From Nitrospirota bacterium (GTDB taxonomy: Bacteria > Nitrospirota > UBA9217): 32,556 nucleotides of DNA. Of this stretch, positions 1 to 6,779 are shown piece by piece. Within the stretch, counting starts at the first letter, position 1, and each line of letters begins with the position of its first letter. The position numbers and the translations under genes were made by a program. The notes below the pieces were generated by a model. It searched no databases. It was not told where the DNA came from and was given only the letters and a program-made list of their open reading frames with translations. The DNA is taken from the NCBI GenBank assembly GCA_029858565.1, contig JAOUEV010000042.1, positions 1 through 32,556 on the forward strand, given 5' to 3'.

Positions 1-288
1 AGGTCTATGCCAAACGCAAGAGCACGGTGGAGCCGGTCTTCGGCATCATCAAAGCGGTTATGGGCTTCCGGCAGTTCCTGCTGCGCGGTTTTGTAGCCGT
101 ACAAGGCGAATGGGACCTCGTTTGCATCGCCTGGAACTTAAAAAGGCTGCATACCTTGAGTTGAATCGATAAGAAAGAACAAATCAGAACCATATTTGAT
201 CAAAGAGAACTGATCATAAGGCTGATGATTCTAGAAATTGGTTCAAACAGTCATCGGATCAGATTGCTAAGTCCGACAGGCTCCTAGG
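1..288 (+). mobile_element. Right end of an IS1182-like insertion sequence (partial)
   Basis: The window opens inside a transposase reading frame that ends at 164. About 120 noncoding bases follow, ending in a tract (about 267-288) containing AAGTCCGACAGGCTCCTAG. That tract resembles terminal sequence I associate with IS1182-family elements. The left end lies outside the window, so the matching inverted repeat and target duplication cannot be checked and the exact end is approximate. Confidence 0.6.
3..164 (+). CDS. Transposase, C-terminal fragment (IS1182 family, DDE type)
   Basis: The frame is open from the window edge and stops with TGA at 162-164, giving 53 residues. The peptide begins VYAKRKSTVEPVFGIIK and continues with GFRQFLLRG and WDLVCIAWNLKRL. 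The E-P-V-F-G-x-I-K segment followed by a basic FRQFLLRG stretch and a C-terminal W-x-L-x-x-x-A-x-N-L-K-R-L is characteristic of the last part of IS1182/DDE_Tnp_1 transposases, where the Glu of the catalytic triad precedes VFG. It would cut and join DNA at the element ends. The N-terminal part is outside the window, so whether the full protein is intact is unknown. Confidence 0.75.
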   Translation, partial: VYAKRKSTVEPVFGIIKAVMGFRQFLLRGFVAVQGEWDLVCIAWNLKRLHTLS

Positions 289-308
289 ACAATGAACTGT
301 CCTGAGTC

Positions 309-599
309 TCATGCGTTCAGTTCGATGATCCGCAAAACCTTTGCATAATCCTTCCCATCGGGATCCTCAAAGGGAGCAATCAACACTCTGTCGCCTGTTT
401 GAAGCTCTATGCTGGTCTGCGCAAGAGCCCGGTCATCGATCACGTAGACCTGGCCGTCAGCAAGTGAACGAACCTTGCCTTTTTTCGTGTCGAAATTAAA
501 CTCCAGGATCATCCCCTCCTCTTTCGCCAGCATTTCGTCCCAGAAAATGTCCTGGCCCTCTTGCGAAAGTCCCGCGATCGGCTGGTCGTCATTCCCCAT
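309..599 (-). CDS. Small cold-shock-like (OB-fold) protein, hypothetical
   Basis: This is a 96-residue acidic protein. Residues 1-35 are a variable leader (MGNDDQPIAGLSQEG...). Residues about 38-95 resemble a cold-shock/OB-fold nucleic-acid-binding domain: a Lys-Gly-x-Val start (KKGKVRS), a central Tyr-Val-Ile-Asp strand, a LQTGDRVLI turn-strand and a closing YAKVLRII strand. The classical RNP1/RNP2 aromatic motifs (KGFGFI, VFVH) are not present, so nucleic-acid binding is inferred from the fold pattern only. The start is the ATG at 597-599, preceded on the minus strand by a GGGAGGG ribosome binding site. It lies just outside the left direct repeat of the tRNA-bounded island. No partner gene is adjacent. 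Confidence 0.6.
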   Translation of the reverse strand: MGNDDQPIAGLSQEGQDIFWDEMLAKEEGMILEFNFDTKKGKVRSLADGQVYVIDDRALAQTSIELQTGDRVLIAPFEDPDGKDYAKVLRIIELNA

Positions 600-643
600 G
601 GTACCCTCCCCTTTTTTCGGTAGCCGGGGCGCTTTTCAGCACT

Positions 644-674
644 GGCCCACAACCGGCCCATTACCGGCCCACTG
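644..674. repeat. 11-bp tandem repeat, left copy (GGCCCAYWACC units)
   Basis: Three consecutive units start at 644, 655 and 666: GGCCCACAACC, GGCCCATTACC, GGCCCACTG... The third is incomplete. The right repeat has the same arrangement with GTCCC in place of GGCCC (6540-6572). Short iterated sites beside a putative attachment core could be recombinase arm sites. That is inference. Confidence 0.6.
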
Positions 675-682
675 AGACGTCA

Positions 683-712
683 AAGGGGTTCCAGCATGTG
701 CTGGAACCCCTT
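683..712. terminator. Perfect 14-bp inverted repeat next to the tRNA-fMet remnant
   Basis: AAGGGGTTCCAGCA at 683-696 is perfectly complementary to 699-712, with only TG between. Folding would open a tetraloop and leave a 13-bp stem. A near-identical hairpin follows the intact tRNA-fMet at 6579-6608, so it is most simply the transcription terminator/3' processing hairpin of the tRNA. The T tract is short (TTT in tRNA orientation). Confidence 0.6.
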
Positions 713-720
713 GATTTATT

Positions 721-761
721 TGGTAGCGGGGGCCGGGAACCGACGACCTTCGGGTCATGAG
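721..761 (-). pseudogene. tRNA-fMet remnant (3' half, attachment-site scar)
   Basis: Read on the minus strand this matches the intact tRNA-fMet from the anticodon loop (CTCATGA) to the CCA end, including CCCGAAGGTCGTCGGTTC and CCCCCGCTACCA. Three bases of the T-arm are missing and one anticodon-loop base differs. The 5' half (acceptor 5' strand and D-arm) is absent. It cannot form a functional tRNA. A 3' tRNA fragment at the far end of a segment whose other end is the whole tRNA is the usual scar of site-specific integration into a tRNA gene. Confidence 0.8.
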
Positions 762-968
762 GCACAACATGCCAGCACGAGAACTTCCAGGTAATCGATA
801 CATTGCGGGACATATTGTTCAGCCTCTCCGTTTTATTACACCATAGAGAACCGTTTTAGACCTCTGATGAGCGACAGTCTACAATGATTTATTCAGATAA
901 GCTTTCTGAAGAGAACGTTTGACTACCGAGGAACTGTGATCCTGAAGAGAGGCAAACTTTCAGCTCAC

Positions 969-1979
969 TTAAATGAGCACATATTTACCCGTCTTATGTC
1001 CTCCCTTGCGGATCACGAGATTATGCTGAACAAGCGGCTTAATGATATGGTGTGCTCCGGCCCGCGTGGTAACGCTGAGTTCCTTCATGATCTCATTGAT
1101 GCCAAGAGGGGCATGGCGAAGCAGCGTCAGAAGCCTTTCCTGTTTCTGTGTCAGGATCAAACCCTCATCGGCCCCCTTCTGTTTGCTCTGTATAGCCTCG
1201 AGTCGTTTCCAGGCCTGCGACAACGCCGCGAAAACGGCTGCTGCGACATATTCCAGCCATTCGGTCATATCGCCCCCAGCCTCCTGCACCGACCGGATTG
1301 CGCCAAAATACTTTTCCCGTTCTTCCCAGAAGACTTCATCAATCGAGAAAATATGATTGGTATCGAAATTCCGGCGATAGAGTTCCCAGGTCGCAAGGAG
1401 CCTTCCGACCCTGCCGTTCCCGTCGCCGAAAGGATGAATATATTCGAATCGGTAATGCAGGATCGCCGACGACATGACCGGCGGCAGGTCCTTTGCCTTG
1501 GAATTGAGCCAATCGACCAGTTCGCCGACCAATCGGGGAACCTCCTGATATTTCGGGGGACGGTGCTGCCGGATAACGACTTGGTAGTCGCGAAAGGCGC
1601 CTATCGGATCCCGTTCGAGCGCATCGGCGCATACAATGCTGTGGAGACGAAGAATATCCTTTACGGTAATCTGTTTTTTCCCGGAATGGTCTGTGATGTA
1701 CCGCAGCGCGGCAAGATAGTTCAGGACCTCTTTCTTGTACCTGCGCTGGACCATCGGAAGGTCGCCACCCCGGGAAAGGATCTCGACGTCCTTCAGGGTA
1801 AGAGGATTGCCTTCGATTGCCGTCGAGGTATGAGCAAGCCTTTCGAAAGCGTCCCTCTCCAGCCGCGGCGTCCACTGCACGGAAATGGGTGACAACTCGA
1901 TTTCCGTCCGCAACTCGGCGATTCGTTCAAGTCTTCCCGCCAAGCGGGAAGTGATGGTGTATTTCGGTTCGTATCCCAC
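969..1979 (-). CDS. Fic domain protein (AMPylase/Fido family) with C-terminal winged helix
   Basis: The protein has 336 residues. The catalytic Fic motif HPFGDGNGRVGR lies at 182-193 and is complete (catalytic His182, phosphate-binding GNGR). Residues 51-58 read TSTAIEGN, matching the (S/T)xxxE(G/N) inhibitory helix at the N-terminal side, as in class II Fic enzymes that hold themselves inactive. Residues about 275-336 resemble a winged helix-turn-helix. Family members transfer AMP or other nucleotides to protein hydroxyl groups. The target here is unknown. The start is GTG at 1977-1979 with AGAGG eight bases upstream. A good sigma-70-type promoter and a palindromic operator lie directly upstream, so it is transcribed separately from the SWIM gene (140-bp gap) and may repress itself through its C-terminal domain. 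Confidence 0.93.
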   Translation of the reverse strand: MGYEPKYTITSRLAGRLERIAELRTEIELSPISVQWTPRLERDAFERLAHTSTAIEGNPLTLKDVEILSRGGDLPMVQRRYKKEVLNYLAALRYITDHSGKKQITVKDILRLHSIVCADALERDPIGAFRDYQVVIRQHRPPKYQEVPRLVGELVDWLNSKAKDLPPVMSSAILHYRFEYIHPFGDGNGRVGRLLATWELYRRNFDTNHIFSIDEVFWEEREKYFGAIRSVQEAGGDMTEWLEYVAAAVFAALSQAWKRLEAIQSKQKGADEGLILTQKQERLLTLLRHAPLGINEIMKELSVTTRAGAHHIIKPLVQHNLVIRKGGHKTGKYVLI

Positions 1980-1996
1980 GAAACAGCCTCTTTGTT

Positions 1997-2009
1997 CGTA
2001 TAGTATACG
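1997..2009. promoter_or_regulatory. 13-bp palindromic operator overlapping the fic -10 box
   Basis: CGTATAGTATACG is a perfect inverted repeat (CGTATA, centre G, TATACG). It overlaps the -10 element of the fic promoter (2002-2007). A protein bound here would block RNA polymerase. The Fic protein's own winged-helix domain is the obvious candidate, by inference from position. Confidence 0.6.
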
Positions 2010-2030
2010 TTAAGCAGTTCGTCAAGTCAA
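2002..2030 (-). promoter_or_regulatory. Promoter of the fic gene
   Basis: On the minus strand, TTGACT (2025-2030) is separated by exactly 17 bases from TATACT (2002-2007). This is close to the sigma-70 consensus at ideal spacing. It ends 22 bases before the GTG start of fic, giving a short leader. Confidence 0.65.
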
Positions 2031-2119
2031 TGTGATTATTTACAGGAAGGCAAAAAAAGCGCGATGTATTCTTGAATGGATAATGCGGATCCATGCCCTT
2101 CTGATTTCTTCATCGGGGC

Positions 2120-3031
2120 TTAAATTTGCTTTCTTCTTTTCTTTGCAGGAGTCCCCGGCTTCACTGCCGTTCCGCTTCGAACCGACTTCGGCGACTTTGC
2201 TTTCATTTTTTCAGGATTGCTCCGCAGTTTGTTTGCTTTCACGCTCTTTTTTCGAACGGCTTGTTTCTTGCGCTTATATTCACCGGGGATTGCCGCCTGT
2301 TTTTCTCCGGCTGAAAGATCGATGCCGAACAAAGCGGACAGGTCCGCATCTTGAATGACCCGGGAGCTTTTCTTTGAAGCCATTTCAAGCAGATTGTCAG
2401 CCTTTGATGAAACGGTCTTTCCGACAAGGTCGGCCATATCGACGCCCCGAAGCGTGAAAAGCAGCGTGGCGTCCTCATCCAGCCGCGCGCCGACGCCGTA
2501 CAGCGCGGCGGCCACATGCTTGCACATGCTCGCCCAGTCGGGACAGGAGCACGTGAAGTCGATTTCCTTCGGCGAGGGGAAAAGGCCGGCACCGCGCTGG
2601 AGAAACAATTCTCCCAGTTCCTTGGGGAATTTCCCTGAAACCAGTTCGGATACCGATTCAAGCATCCCGGAACAGGAGGTCGCGATGTGCTGCCAGATCT
2701 TTCTGTTCAGTTTCCCGATTTGGATGACGATCTCGTAGGGTTTGGACCTCGATCCCTGTACAAGGGCCGTGATCTTGCCTGGTTCGATCTGAAGGTCCAG
2801 GACCGCGCCGTGCCGGACATAACTGCGTCCCCTGCCGATGCGGTTGCTGTAATCGGCATAGGCTTCGAGGTTCTTGTTCCAGGATTTCCCCCACCAGGAG
2901 CGCGCAATCGCACTCCCTTGCAGAATGACCGGTTTGACATCCCGTTTTTTCTTGAGTCGTTCCAGCTTGTTCGCCGCGCGTGCCTGCTTTTCAGCCTTAC
3001 TTACGTATCTCGGAAAACCCCACCATGCCAT
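2120..3031 (-). CDS. SWIM zinc-finger protein
   Basis: The protein has 303 residues. The SWIM motif CxCx(n)CxH is at 161-172 (CSCPDWASMCKH), with Cys161, Cys163, Cys170 and His172 as zinc ligands. The N-terminus is Trp-rich and basic (MAWWGFPRY, then SWWGKSW at 45-51), as in the bacterial SWIM proteins usually found beside SNF2 helicases. The C-terminal 55 residues (about 249-303) are very Lys/Arg-rich and probably disordered and nucleic-acid binding. SWIM domains bind DNA or proteins. In bacteria the SWIM protein and SNF2 helicase are thought to act together on chromatin-like or damaged DNA. The start ATG (3029-3031) has GAGGGA upstream and lies 19 bases after the helicase stop, so the two are cotranscribed. 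Confidence 0.9.
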   Translation of the reverse strand: MAWWGFPRYVSKAEKQARAANKLERLKKKRDVKPVILQGSAIARSWWGKSWNKNLEAYADYSNRIGRGRSYVRHGAVLDLQIEPGKITALVQGSRSKPYEIVIQIGKLNRKIWQHIATSCSGMLESVSELVSGKFPKELGELFLQRGAGLFPSPKEIDFTCSCPDWASMCKHVAAALYGVGARLDEDATLLFTLRGVDMADLVGKTVSSKADNLLEMASKKSSRVIQDADLSALFGIDLSAGEKQAAIPGEYKRKKQAVRKKSVKANKLRSNPEKMKAKSPKSVRSGTAVKPGTPAKKRRKQI

Positions 3032-3050
3032 CGGTCATCCCTCGCTCATC

Positions 3051-5789
3051 CTAAAGTGTCAACGTGAACAGGTTCATCAGTTCCTCGTTATTCAGCTCCG
3101 TGATCCACGCCTCGCATCCGGACTGAATCACCTCGTTCGACAGTTTCAGTTTTCCCTCGATCATCTGGTCGATCTTTTCCTCGATCGTGCCTTTCGTGAT
3201 GAACTTGTGCACGACCACGTTCTTTTTCTGGCCTATCCGGAATGCGCGGTCCGTGGCCTGATTTTCAGCAGCCGGGTTCCACCACCGGTCGAAATGAACG
3301 ACGTGATTCGCGGCAGTGAGATTGAGCCCGACGCCGCCGGCTTTGAGCGATAAGACCATGAAGGGAACATAGTCTTCCCCCTGAAAACGATCCACCAGGT
3401 CCTTTCGTTTCCCCACGGACGTGCCTCCATGAAGCACCAGGCCCTCGCGGCCGAACAATCCGTTCAGGAAACCGGCTAGGGGATCGGTCATTTCACGGAA
3501 TTGCGTGAACACCAACACCCGCTCCCGCTTCTCATAAATGGTCTCACAGATTTCCCGAAGCCTGTCGAACTTGCCGCTTTCCTGGTCATCAAAGGTCCCT
3601 GAACCGAGATACTGGTCCGGATGATTGCATATTTGCTTGAATTTCATCAACGAACTCAGGATGATCCCTTTCCTCTGGATGCCTTCGGCGTCGGTAATCG
3701 TCCGCCGCAGTTCATCAACCAGCTTTTGATACAGCACCGCCTGTTTCTTGTGAAGCTGTGCATAGGTTTTCATCTCAACCTTGTCCGGCAGGTCGGAGAT
3801 AACGGATTTGTCGGTCTTGAGACGGCGAAGGACATAGGGTCCGATGACCTTTCTGAGCCGGCCGTATCCCTCGGGGTCCTTTGCGAGTTCCTTCGCATAC
3901 CGGCTGAACTCCTGACTGCTGCCGAGCAGACCGGGATTGATAAAATCGAAAATCGACCACAGGTCGGACAGCCGGTTCTCGACCGGAGTGCCGGTCATGG
4001 CGATGCGGTTCTCTGATTGCAGTATTTTAACCGCTTTCGTCTGTTTTGCTCCGGGGTTCTTGATCGCCTGTGCCTCATCGAGAATGACATACTTCCACTC
4101 GCATGCCTGCAGCCACAGGGTCTTTTGAACAAACCCATAGGTTGATATCACGAGATCCAGTGCCGCGACATCATCCTTTTTATTCGGCGTGCTCCCCTGT
4201 TTATTCTTCCACGATGGATGGACAATGGAAAACTTCAGTTTCGGGGTGAATTTTTCGATTTCCGCGGCCCAGTTCGCCAGTAATGACGCCGGGACAACGA
4301 GCAGGCTTGCCCCCCTATTCCAGGCTTGTGTCATATTCTGAAGAAGCGCCAGAACCTGCACGGTCTTTCCCAGCCCCATGTCATCGGCAAGGCACATGCC
4401 GAATCTCAGTGAGTGGAGGAAGGTCAGCCAGGCAACGCCTTTTTGCTGATATGGCCGCAATTTCGCCTTGAACGAGGAATCGAGTCTCACCGGCGCGATC
4501 TTCTCAGGCCGGGCCATGCGCGCCAGGACCGACTCCATCCACTGGCCGTTCGTGACGACGACGTTCGACGCTTCCCCGGGAATGTCCAGCACGGTCCCCG
4601 GATTCAGCTGAAGCCGGAGCGCATCGCGAAAGTTCAATCCGCCGCGCGTCGCAAGGGTGCGCGCCTTTTCATAGGCCGCGAGCGTCTGGCGAAGCTTTTC
4701 GTGGTCCACGACGACCCAGCGGTTCTTGATCAGGGCGAGACCTTCGGATGCATCGATGATCCCTTTTGCTTCTTCAAAGGATACCTGCGCGCCTTCCAGA
4801 TGCAGGCCTATGTCGAAATCAAGCAGAGCGTCCATGCCGACCGTTGAAGGCTGGCGGCCTCCCAGAGAGATGCTGACCTGCAGGCTTGAGGCGCCGCGCT
4901 TCCACCAGTCCGGAATGCGGCACAATATGCCCGCTTGTTCATACAACGGGATCTCCCGCAGGAAGGTGTATGCCTCTTTGGCCGTCCAGGCAAGCGGATG
5001 GAACAGTTCCCCGGTCTCGATGAGCCCGGCCACCAGAGCGCTTTCCCGGGCGGCGCGATGTACGGTGACGAGGAGGTCGAGCAGCTTTTTCCCGTCCTTA
5101 CCATACTCTTGCAGCGCATGTTTCAGGGGAAGATGCTGTGTTTTCCCCTGTTTATTCAAGCCCGGTGAATAGGTCGCGAGAAAAGCAAAGGGGGAATCGT
5201 CTTTTTTGCTCTCCACGAGGTGGAAGAAGACCCGGCCGACCAGGTGGACGTCGGGGCTGTATGTTCGTATAAACTCTTCAATGCTCGTTTTTGCCTGTTG
5301 AATTTCCTGCCTGAATTCGGAATGCAGCCGCTGCCAAAGACCGTCAAGAACCGCCTCGGTCAAGTATTCGGCGCCGGTCATCAGCGGCGCTGTTGCAAGA
5401 GCATAGTTCAGTTCATCTTCACTAAGTTCAACGATGACCTTGTGCCTGAGGATTTCCAGATCGGGAGTGTGAGTGAGCTTTTCGGCGAACTTGCCGCAGA
5501 CAGTACGCCAATAATCCAGAGGTGGTGAAAGGGGGACTGCTTTCGTGCAGAAGCCGAGGAAAAGAAAAGCACCGTCGGGGTTATTCTCGTATCGCCTGAA
5601 TATTTCCTGCTGGAGAAGCTCCTGGTCCTTGCTTATCTTCTCCCCTGTTTCAGCCCACTCCAGGCGGATAGAACCATGGGGCAGGATGACTGACTGCAAT
5701 TCCTTGTTCAAGATCGTGGACCCCGAAGGTGATGACTTAGAGAAGCGCAGGACTATGAATTCACAGCGAATAGGGTTATTGACGACCAA
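3051..5789 (-). CDS. SNF2-family DEAD/DEAH-box ATPase (helicase/translocase)
   Basis: The protein has 912 residues. The N-terminal ~430 residues form the SNF2-associated region of bacterial members. The ATPase core follows with Walker A at about 469-476 (DDMGLGKT), motif II DEAQ at about 571-574, motif III MTGTP at about 598-602, and the C-terminal RecA lobe with LSLKAGGVGLNL and motif VI QATDRAFRIGQ (about 844-854). All signature motifs are present, so it should be an active DNA-stimulated ATPase/translocase. The listed start is TTG at 5787-5789, with no clear ribosome binding site, so the exact N-terminus is uncertain and translation may be coupled to the TumE-like gene that ends 18 bases before it. 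The downstream partner is the SWIM protein. Confidence 0.93.
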   Translation of the reverse strand: MVVNNPIRCEFIVLRFSKSSPSGSTILNKELQSVILPHGSIRLEWAETGEKISKDQELLQQEIFRRYENNPDGAFLFLGFCTKAVPLSPPLDYWRTVCGKFAEKLTHTPDLEILRHKVIVELSEDELNYALATAPLMTGAEYLTEAVLDGLWQRLHSEFRQEIQQAKTSIEEFIRTYSPDVHLVGRVFFHLVESKKDDSPFAFLATYSPGLNKQGKTQHLPLKHALQEYGKDGKKLLDLLVTVHRAARESALVAGLIETGELFHPLAWTAKEAYTFLREIPLYEQAGILCRIPDWWKRGASSLQVSISLGGRQPSTVGMDALLDFDIGLHLEGAQVSFEEAKGIIDASEGLALIKNRWVVVDHEKLRQTLAAYEKARTLATRGGLNFRDALRLQLNPGTVLDIPGEASNVVVTNGQWMESVLARMARPEKIAPVRLDSSFKAKLRPYQQKGVAWLTFLHSLRFGMCLADDMGLGKTVQVLALLQNMTQAWNRGASLLVVPASLLANWAAEIEKFTPKLKFSIVHPSWKNKQGSTPNKKDDVAALDLVISTYGFVQKTLWLQACEWKYVILDEAQAIKNPGAKQTKAVKILQSENRIAMTGTPVENRLSDLWSIFDFINPGLLGSSQEFSRYAKELAKDPEGYGRLRKVIGPYVLRRLKTDKSVISDLPDKVEMKTYAQLHKKQAVLYQKLVDELRRTITDAEGIQRKGIILSSLMKFKQICNHPDQYLGSGTFDDQESGKFDRLREICETIYEKRERVLVFTQFREMTDPLAGFLNGLFGREGLVLHGGTSVGKRKDLVDRFQGEDYVPFMVLSLKAGGVGLNLTAANHVVHFDRWWNPAAENQATDRAFRIGQKKNVVVHKFITKGTIEEKIDQMIEGKLKLSNEVIQSGCEAWITELNNEELMNLFTLTL

Positions 5790-5807
5790 TCGTCATTGCC
5801 CGGCACG

Positions 5808-6197
5808 TTATTCCCCGGACTGCATCCCTTCAATTTCATCCAGAACCGTGGGCAAGTCGATCCGGCTGTCAGATTCGACGAGTTTTCCTGATGAGAGATG
5901 TTTATGATGCGGAAATGTCTTCAGCGAACGACCGCGCGGATCCGGGGAATTATCGTAGCGGAAAATGACCTCACTTCCCCGGCGATGATTGTATCCATAA
6001 AGATACTTATCAACAGCATCGCCCTTGCTCTCGATAAATTCCTTAAAATCGAGGACCGTTCCGTTTCGGAATTCTATGGCGCCGGAGATAAATGCGATGT
6101 CGCGGGTTTTTCTGTCGATGGTGAGCGAATACGAAGAAACGAAGGAATGAATTGAGATTGCGGTTTCGATATTGATGATGTACTTATCGATACTCAA
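5808..6197 (-). CDS. TumE-like toxin of a toxin-antitoxin pair (DUF6516 family)
   Basis: About 129 residues. The signature segments are YGYNHRRGSEVIFRYDNSPD followed by FPHHKHL, an SGKLVESD stretch and a C-terminal D-L-P-T-V-L-D-E-I helix. These match the family now called TumE (DUF6516), described as the toxin of type II-like pairs with an Xre-type antitoxin. The conserved YNH, RYDN and FPHHKH residues are intact. A TTG start at 6195-6197 is preferred because GAGGAG lies seven bases upstream. An in-frame TTG at 6210-6212 would add five residues. Either start overlaps the end of the upstream partner gene, implying translational coupling. The biochemical activity of the family is not evident from sequence. 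Confidence 0.75.
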   Translation of the reverse strand: MSIDKYIINIETAISIHSFVSSYSLTIDRKTRDIAFISGAIEFRNGTVLDFKEFIESKGDAVDKYLYGYNHRRGSEVIFRYDNSPDPRGRSLKTFPHHKHLSSGKLVESDSRIDLPTVLDEIEGMQSGE

Positions 6198-6459
6198 AAC
6201 TGATCTCCTCAAGCGATTTCAGTCTGCCCTGAACGCGTCGCAAGGATTCAGCCTCTCCCTCCCATTCCACAAGGATCATGTCATCTACCTTACCGTACAA
6301 TTTCCCCCGATCGAGCGGACCATGGGCATGTTCAAAGTCCTGTATTTTTCGGCTGATCTTCTCGACCGTTTTTTTCAGCAGGTGAATCTCGGTATCGATG
6401 GCGAACTTGATCTTTTCACGAGCCCAGGTGTCGTCGGTTTCAATAATCAATTTTGTCAT
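6184..6459 (-). CDS. Small coiled-coil partner of the TumE-like toxin (putative antitoxin)
   Basis: 91 residues, starting MTKLIIETDD. The ATG at 6457-6459 is preceded by GGGAGGTGA, a strong ribosome binding site that rules out the longer open frame. The protein is mostly charged helix, with repeated Leu/Ile spacing at about 25-45 (LLKKTVEKISRKIQDFE) and again at the C-terminus (LRRVQGRLKSLEEI). No helix-turn-helix is recognisable, unlike the Xre-type antitoxin usually paired with TumE. Its 3' end overlaps the start of the toxin gene, the classic antitoxin-first order. The antitoxin role is inferred from this arrangement. Confidence 0.65.
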   Translation of the reverse strand: MTKLIIETDDTWAREKIKFAIDTEIHLLKKTVEKISRKIQDFEHAHGPLDRGKLYGKVDDMILVEWEGEAESLRRVQGRLKSLEEISFEYR

Positions 6460-6539
6460 GGCACTCACCTCCCGACAGGTCAGAAGTCCATTTTCTCGGT
6501 CGTGGTTTTTTGGGTAGCGGGGGGCGGTGTCCGCAAACT

Positions 6540-6572
6540 GTCCCACTACCGTCCCATTACCGTCCTGTTGAG
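6540..6572. repeat. 11-bp tandem repeat, right copy (GTCCCAYTACC units)
   Basis: Units begin at 6540, 6551 and 6562: GTCCCACTACC, GTCCCATTACC, GTCCTGTTGAG. They sit at the same distance from the hairpin as the left-hand units but have drifted to GTCCC. The array is conserved in position and period across both copies even though the bases differ. Confidence 0.6.
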
Positions 6573-6578
6573 ACGTCA

Positions 6579-6608
6579 AAGGGGTTCCAGCATGTGCTGC
6601 AACCCCTT
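6579..6608 (-). terminator. Hairpin downstream of tRNA-fMet
   Basis: The inverted repeat AAGGGGTTCCAGCA / TGCTGCAACCCCTT starts eight bases after the CCA end of the tRNA. It has one mismatch relative to the perfect left copy (683-712). It is followed by a short T run in the tRNA direction. It is likely a terminator or 3' processing signal, separating the tRNA transcript from the antitoxin gene below it. Confidence 0.6.
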
Positions 6609-6616
6609 GATTTGTT

Positions 6617-6693
<77 letters not shown>

Positions 6694-6779
6694 ATGTGGA
6701 ATGCATACTAATCGACCAATGCTGCTAAGTCAAGCAAATAGTAACTACAGTGCCCTAAATACCGCATTCTGCGACGGAA

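Larger units (their letters stand above)
612..761. repeat. Left copy of a ~150-bp direct repeat bounding the tRNA-fMet island
   Basis: This block aligns with 6506-6661 in the same orientation. Order in both: T6 followed by a GGTAGC/G-rich tract, 11-bp tandem units, GAGACGTC, a 30-bp hairpin, GATTTRTTTGG, then the 3' part of tRNA-fMet up to the anticodon. From GAGACGTC to the tRNA anticodon region the two copies differ at only a few positions, plus a 3-base deletion in the T-arm. The outer part is clearly related but more diverged. After CATGAG at 761 similarity stops abruptly. Confidence 0.85.

Noticed and set aside
644-674. CRISPR-like array
   Set aside because: Units are 11 bp, directly adjacent without spacers, and no cas genes are present.
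762-968. Integrase gene or fragment inside the left end of the tRNA island
   Set aside because: No tyrosine-recombinase motif (R...HxxR...Y) could be seen in any frame here or elsewhere between the repeats.
936-1892. Long plus-strand open frame (318 codons) opposite fic
   Set aside because: It is fully antisense to the complete Fic enzyme. No motif or ribosome site, and composition follows the opposite strand's codons.
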